Below, piece by piece: positions 29,160 through 32,721 of a stretch of 32,721 nt of DNA. This DNA comes from Treponema sp. (lineage in GTDB: Bacteria; Spirochaetota; Spirochaetia; Treponematales; Breznakiellaceae). The stretch is from NCBI GenBank assembly GCA_031266175.1, contig JAISBN010000127.1:1-32721 (forward strand), in the 5' to 3' direction. Made by a program: the position numbers and the translations under genes. Positions within the stretch are counted from its first letter, which is position 1. Each line of letters opens with the position of its first letter. The notes under the pieces were generated by a model. The model was not told where the DNA came from. It worked only from the letters and a program-made list of their open reading frames with translations, and searched no databases.

Positions 29160-30572
29160 ATGGAAATAAATTTTTACTCCCTGGGCGCGGCGGAAGAAGT
29201 TACCGGTTCAAAACATGTCTTTGAAGTAGACGGCAAAAGCTATCTGGTGGACTGCGGAGCCTTTCAGGGTTCCCGGGCGGAGGCGGACCGGAAAAACCGG
29301 GAATTCGGCATCGCCGGCGACCGCATTGAGGGGGTTCTTATAACCCACGGCCACTTTGATCACTGCGGCATGCTCCCCCTGCTGACAAAAAACGGCTACC
29401 GGGGAAATATGTACGCCACCCCCGCGACCAGGGATATTTCCAGCCTGGTGATGATGGATTCCGCCAATATCCAGGCCAGGGACGCCGAGTACCTTCGCAA
29501 ACAGGCCCGGAAAAGGGGAGAAAAATTTACCTGGGAACCCCTGTACACCGAAAAGGACGCCATTGAAGCCACGGGACAGATCATGGGCATTTCCTACCAC
29601 CGGCCTTTTTATCCGGGCGACGGCGTCCAGTGCGAATTTTTTGACGCGGGGCATATTCTGGGTTCCGCCATGGCCTATGTGACGGTCAAGAAAAACAGCA
29701 AAGAAACGCGGATACTTTTTTCCGGCGATCTGGGCCGCAGGGGTAAACCCATTATCCGGGACCCGGACACCCAGGGGCCGGCGCCGGACTACCTGGTCAT
29801 CGAGAGCACCTACGGCGACCGCCGGCACGACAAGACCGGCGATGCCCTTAAAAAGCTGGCGGAGATTGTCCGGTGGGCGGTAAAGGACCGGGGGAAGATC
29901 ATCATCCCTTCCTTTGCCATAGAACGAACCCAGGAGCTGGTGTATTACTTCCACCTGCTGGTGGATAACGGGGAAATCCCGCCGATTCCCATGTACGTGG
30001 ATTCTCCCATGGCGACTAACGCAACGACAATCTTCCAGGTTCATCCCGAATGTTACGACGACGACATTCACGAAGCCTTTATCCGGCACCATAAAAATCC
30101 CTTTGGCTTTAACAGCCTTCACTTTACCACCAGTGTGGAGGAATCCAAGGCTCTGAACAATCTGCAGGGGCCCGCGGTAATCATCAGCGCGGACGGCATG
30201 TGCGAAGCCGGACGGATTCAGCATCATCTGGCAAACAATATCGGCAACCCCGCGACCACCATACTCCTGGTGGGGTTTATGGCGCAGAATACCCTGGGCC
30301 GGAGGATTCAGAACCGGGAAGCCGAAGTAAAGATCCACGGCATGTGGTTTAAACGCAAAGCCCGGGTGGAAGACATCAACGCCTTCAGCGCCCATGCCGA
30401 TTATGCCGAGGCGGACGAATGGCTTGGCTCGCTGGACACTTCCAGGCTTAAAAAGATCTTTATCGTCCACGGTGAACCAAAGGCCCAGGCGGCGTTCAAA
30501 CAGTACCTGAAAGACAGGGGCCGGCCCGAACCGGTGATCGTCAGATATGGGGAAACCTACAATCTGGCGTGA
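29160..30572 (+). CDS. metallo-beta-lactamase/beta-CASP ribonuclease-like protein
   Basis: 470 residues. The MBL fold is shown by THGHFDHCGMLP (the His-x-His-x-Asp-His zinc motif, near residue 62), AGHILGSAM and FSGDLGR. The beta-CASP part has IESTYGDR, PSFAIERTQEL, SADGMCEAGRIQHHL and FSAHADYAE, and ends with IVHGEPKA. Members related to archaeal/bacterial CPSF73-like RNases process or degrade RNA using two zinc ions. No KH domains are present, unlike archaeal aCPSF1. Translation from a leaderless message is predicted. The dehydrogenase gene follows after 14 nt in the same operon. Confidence 0.93.
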   Translation: MEINFYSLGAAEEVTGSKHVFEVDGKSYLVDCGAFQGSRAEADRKNREFGIAGDRIEGVLITHGHFDHCGMLPLLTKNGYRGNMYATPATRDISSLVMMDSANIQARDAEYLRKQARKRGEKFTWEPLYTEKDAIEATGQIMGISYHRPFYPGDGVQCEFFDAGHILGSAMAYVTVKKNSKETRILFSGDLGRRGKPIIRDPDTQGPAPDYLVIESTYGDRRHDKTGDALKKLAEIVRWAVKDRGKIIIPSFAIERTQELVYYFHLLVDNGEIPPIPMYVDSPMATNATTIFQVHPECYDDDIHEAFIRHHKNPFGFNSLHFTTSVEESKALNNLQGPAVIISADGMCEAGRIQHHLANNIGNPATTILLVGFMAQNTLGRRIQNREAEVKIHGMWFKRKARVEDINAFSAHADYAEADEWLGSLDTSRLKKIFIVHGEPKAQAAFKQYLKDRGRPEPVIVRYGETYNLA

Positions 30573-30586
30573 CAGGAGGCTAATAT

Positions 30587-31564
30587 ATGCCATTGCCAAA
30601 AGTGTATATCGGGTTACCGGTACAAGAAGCTGGACTGGAAATCCTGCGGGGAAAGGTTGATTTTAAACTATGGGAGAAAGAGGAAGCCCCGCCGCGGAAC
30701 GAACTGTTCGCGGATCTGAAAGATGCGGAAGGCCTACTCGCGGGGCTGCCGATAAAAGCGGACGCGGAACTTTTTAACGCCGCCCCGAAACTCAAAGTGG
30801 TCAGCAACTATGCGGTGGGTTATGACAACATTGATGTGGCGGAGGCGACCAAACGGGGTATCTGCGTGACCAATACCCCGGAAGTTCTGACCCCGGCCAC
30901 CGCGGATTTAACATTCGCCCTTATCCTGGCTTCCGCCCGCCGGATCATCGAAGCAAACGCTTTTTTACGCTCCGGCGGATGGAAAGTCTGGGCCCCGGAA
31001 CTACTGGTGGGCCGGGAAGTTGCGGGAAGCGTCATCGGGATTATCGGCATGGGGCAGATTGGACAGGCGGTCGCCCGGCGGGCCGGGGGGTTTGATATGC
31101 GGATCCTTTATTTTGATACTGTGCGCCGTCCCGAAATTGAATCCCGGCTGGGAGCCAGGTATGTCCAGGTTGAAGAGCTGTTACAGGAAAGTGATTTTGT
31201 TACCCTCCATTGCATACTGAACGACAGCACCCGGGGTCTTATCGGGGAAGCGCAGCTTAGATCCATGAAAAAGACCGCTATCCTGATCAACGCGGCCCGG
31301 GGTCCGCTGGTCGATCAGCAGGCGCTGTACAGGGCGTGTTCCGAAAAATGGATCTGGGGCGCCGCTCTTGATGTGTTCGCCAAAGAGCCGGTTCCGCTGG
31401 ATGAACCGCTCCTTACCCTGCCCAACGTGACCACCGTTCCGCATATAGGAAGCGCCAGCCGGACTGCCCGGAACGGAATGGCCGTCCGGTCCGCGGAAAA
31501 TTTACTGGCGGTTTTACAGGGAAATAAACCCAGGGATCTTGTGAATAAAGAGGTATGGAAATGA
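30587..31564 (+). CDS. D-isomer-specific 2-hydroxyacid dehydrogenase
   Basis: 325 residues, standard length. It reversibly reduces 2-oxoacids such as glyoxylate or hydroxypyruvate with NAD(P)H. VSNYAVGYDNID marks the N-terminal substrate domain. GIIGMGQIGQAVARR is the nucleotide-binding GxGxxG. NAARGPLVD supplies the catalytic Arg, FAKEP the Glu, and PHIGSAS the His. The residue at the end of the second strand is Asp (YFDT), which favours NAD over NADP. AGGAGG stands seven nt before ATG. It is the second gene after the beta-CASP nuclease. The exact substrate is not assignable from sequence alone. Confidence 0.93.
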   Translation: MPLPKVYIGLPVQEAGLEILRGKVDFKLWEKEEAPPRNELFADLKDAEGLLAGLPIKADAELFNAAPKLKVVSNYAVGYDNIDVAEATKRGICVTNTPEVLTPATADLTFALILASARRIIEANAFLRSGGWKVWAPELLVGREVAGSVIGIIGMGQIGQAVARRAGGFDMRILYFDTVRRPEIESRLGARYVQVEELLQESDFVTLHCILNDSTRGLIGEAQLRSMKKTAILINAARGPLVDQQALYRACSEKWIWGAALDVFAKEPVPLDEPLLTLPNVTTVPHIGSASRTARNGMAVRSAENLLAVLQGNKPRDLVNKEVWK

Positions 31565-31727
31565 GAAAACCTGCGGTTCGTTGTGGTTAAACCACAGGGT
31601 CTGAGATATTTGAATATTTAAATGAAAAAGACCGTGATGCCTAAAAATAAAACCTAGTCGAAAAAGGGATGCCTCAAAACTAAAAACCCAGCCAAAACTA
31701 TAGTAGTTCCACCGGAGCGTGGAGCAG
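31565..31727. other. non-coding junction before the insertion sequence
   Basis: It holds a compact inverted repeat, TGTGGTT-A-AACCACA (31582-31596), just after the dehydrogenase gene, possibly a weak terminator although no T-tract follows. A pair of imperfect direct repeats beginning GATGCC starts at 31636 and 31668, each continuing into an A-rich stretch and AACC. The left end of the insertion sequence should lie in this interval but cannot be fixed without the right end. Confidence 0.45.
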
Positions 31728-32721
31728 ATGAGGTTAGGGATGAAAACCAGACGGGAGATTTTTGAGGCGCATTACCGGCGTTATCAGCGAGCGGGGAAGA
31801 AAGAGAAGGGGAAGATCCTTGAGGAGGTGGCCGGTACGACCGGGCTGAACCGGGACCATCTTGCCCATGTACTGGCAAGCTATGGGAAACAACAGACGGG
31901 CCCAGTGGCCACCGGGGAAGGCCGCCCGGTCTGCGGAAAGCGGGGGCCGGGCAAGCGCGGGGGGAGGCCGCCCAAGTATCAGGAGAAGGCGTTTGCGGTC
32001 CTGTTGACACGCATCTGGGAGGATTACGGGCGGCCCTGCGGCAAGCTGCTGGCACCCCTGATACGAGACATCATAGACTTTCTGGTTGCATCGAAGGAAC
32101 CAGACTACGGTATCAACGAAGCGCATAAAGCCCTGCTGGTAACAGTCAGCGGGGCCCAGACAGACCGGTTGCTGGCGTCGGCGCGGAAAGCGCTGGAGAT
32201 ACGGGGGATAAGCACCACCCGTGCGGCGGGAGCTTCCCTGCGGTCCCAGGTGCCGGTGCAAACCCACTTTGACCGGGAGACGGTAAAGCCGGGGGATTTC
32301 GCCTTTGACACGGTGGCGCACTGCGGAGGCTCGGCATCCGGGCAGTTTTGCAAAACGTTGACCGGGACGAGCCCCTATTCGCCCTGGGTGGAGGAGCGTT
32401 CCCTGCTGAACAGCGCGAACAAGCGGGTAGCGGAAGCCATCGAGGACATCAGGAAGACCCTGCCGTTTCCCCTGACCGGCGGCCATTATGACAACGGGAT
32501 GGAGTTTATCAACAAGCCGCTTTTGGAATGGTGCCTTGCCAAGCATATCAGGGCGACCCGGAGCAGGCCGTACCGCAAGAACGACAACTGTTTTGCGGGG
32601 CAGAAGAATTACGATGCGGTGCGTAAGACGGTGGGGTATTTCCGGTTTGACACGGCTGCCGAGCAGGAGGCACTGGCGGAGGTGTATAAGTACCTGTGCC
32701 CGTTGTATAACTACTGGTATC
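31636..32721 (+). mobile_element. partial insertion sequence (left part)
   Basis: This spans the repeats upstream of the transposase gene and the transposase up to the window end. Only one end is visible, so inverted terminal repeats and target duplication cannot be identified; the left boundary is approximate. Confidence 0.6.
31728..32721 (+). CDS. insertion-sequence transposase, integrase (DDE) type, cut by window end; third catalytic residue lost
   Basis: An open frame of 331 codons that runs off the window. An N-terminal helix-turn-helix-like region (about 20-60) leads to RGGRPPKYQEKAF, a second DNA-binding segment, and then an integrase core. DTVAHCGGSASG holds the first catalytic Asp (Asp194) and HYDNGMEFIN the second (Asp255). 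RPYRKNDNCFAGQKN comes next, where related transposases have Glu in F-x-E-Q-K-N. Position 291 is exactly 35 residues beyond the second Asp, yet it is Gly (GGG), so the copy is probably catalytically inactive. ATG 31740 is an alternative start, with GAGG six nt upstream. Family placement near IS481/IS3-type integrases is approximate. Confidence 0.82.
   Translation, partial: MRLGMKTRREIFEAHYRRYQRAGKKEKGKILEEVAGTTGLNRDHLAHVLASYGKQQTGPVATGEGRPVCGKRGPGKRGGRPPKYQEKAFAVLLTRIWEDYGRPCGKLLAPLIRDIIDFLVASKEPDYGINEAHKALLVTVSGAQTDRLLASARKALEIRGISTTRAAGASLRSQVPVQTHFDRETVKPGDFAFDTVAHCGGSASGQFCKTLTGTSPYSPWVEERSLLNSANKRVAEAIEDIRKTLPFPLTGGHYDNGMEFINKPLLEWCLAKHIRATRSRPYRKNDNCFAGQKNYDAVRKTVGYFRFDTAAEQEALAEVYKYLCPLYNYWY

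Noticed and set aside
31734-32546. Minus-strand open frame of 270 codons
   Set aside because: It is the antisense shadow of the transposase, whose plus-strand frame has clear integrase motifs and stays open to the window end.

Overview
The window reads as a chromosomal segment of a host-associated spirochaete of the Treponema group, possibly a termite-gut type. This is inference. It rests on two tandem secreted leucine-rich-repeat proteins of the Treponema/BspA (TpLRR) type, many densely packed and overlapping genes, several lineage-restricted membrane proteins, and a 6-phosphofructokinase of the long spirochaete type. No rRNA, CRISPR array, prophage or plasmid gene is visible. Base composition is moderately GC-rich, except for one AT-richer gene at 28436-29023.

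Layout. 1-600: tRNA-Ala(GGC) with its promoter, then a small Lys/Ala-rich basic protein closed by a strong terminator. 605-2239: a large orphan protein. 2233-5309 (minus): a membrane-anchored hydrolase-like protein, Nif3, LspA and a small membrane protein in one operon. 5420-6922: a GHKL-like plus HDOD regulator, divergent from that operon. 6967-9847 (minus): a LarA-family protein behind a phosphofructokinase. 9918-13121 (minus): two LRR proteins. 13248-16750 (minus): two orphan multi-spanning membrane proteins followed by a membrane-anchored DnaJ-domain protein. 17085-18344 (minus): a STAS/zinc-ribbon protein and PspA. 18424-20002: an SDR divergent from TrmJ. 19989-27385 (minus): M16 peptidase, a pseudo-receiver/anti-sigma-type ATPase/cNMP-binding protein, CtpA, RsmE and a TagA-like protein. 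27446-31564 (plus): a DHH phosphoesterase, a DUF975 membrane protein, a beta-CASP nuclease and a D-2-hydroxyacid dehydrogenase. 31565-32721: the left part of an insertion sequence cut by the window end.

The genes suggest three themes. One is envelope maintenance: LspA, PspA, CtpA, the M16 peptidase, the LRR proteins, and the DnaJ and membrane proteins. Another is RNA handling: TrmJ, RsmE, the beta-CASP nuclease, the DHH protein and the tRNA. The third is switch-type signalling: STAS, the anti-sigma-like ATPase with cNMP domain, and GHKL-HDOD.

The most notable signals are four. (1) A recurring geometry puts a sigma70-like -10 box 5-9 nt before the start codon, with no ribosome-binding site. 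It is seen at six to seven genes and predicts leaderless mRNAs, and one of these promoters is embedded in a terminator. (2) A 265-bp cassette bounded by related perfect palindromes supplies the N-terminus of one LRR protein, and its neighbour LRR protein carries an internal signal-peptide remnant left by gene fusion. (3) The insertion-sequence transposase has lost its third catalytic acidic residue, with Gly where the DD(35)E Glu should be. (4) Several enzyme-fold proteins lack canonical catalytic residues: the alpha/beta hydrolase, the TagA-like protein and the SDR.
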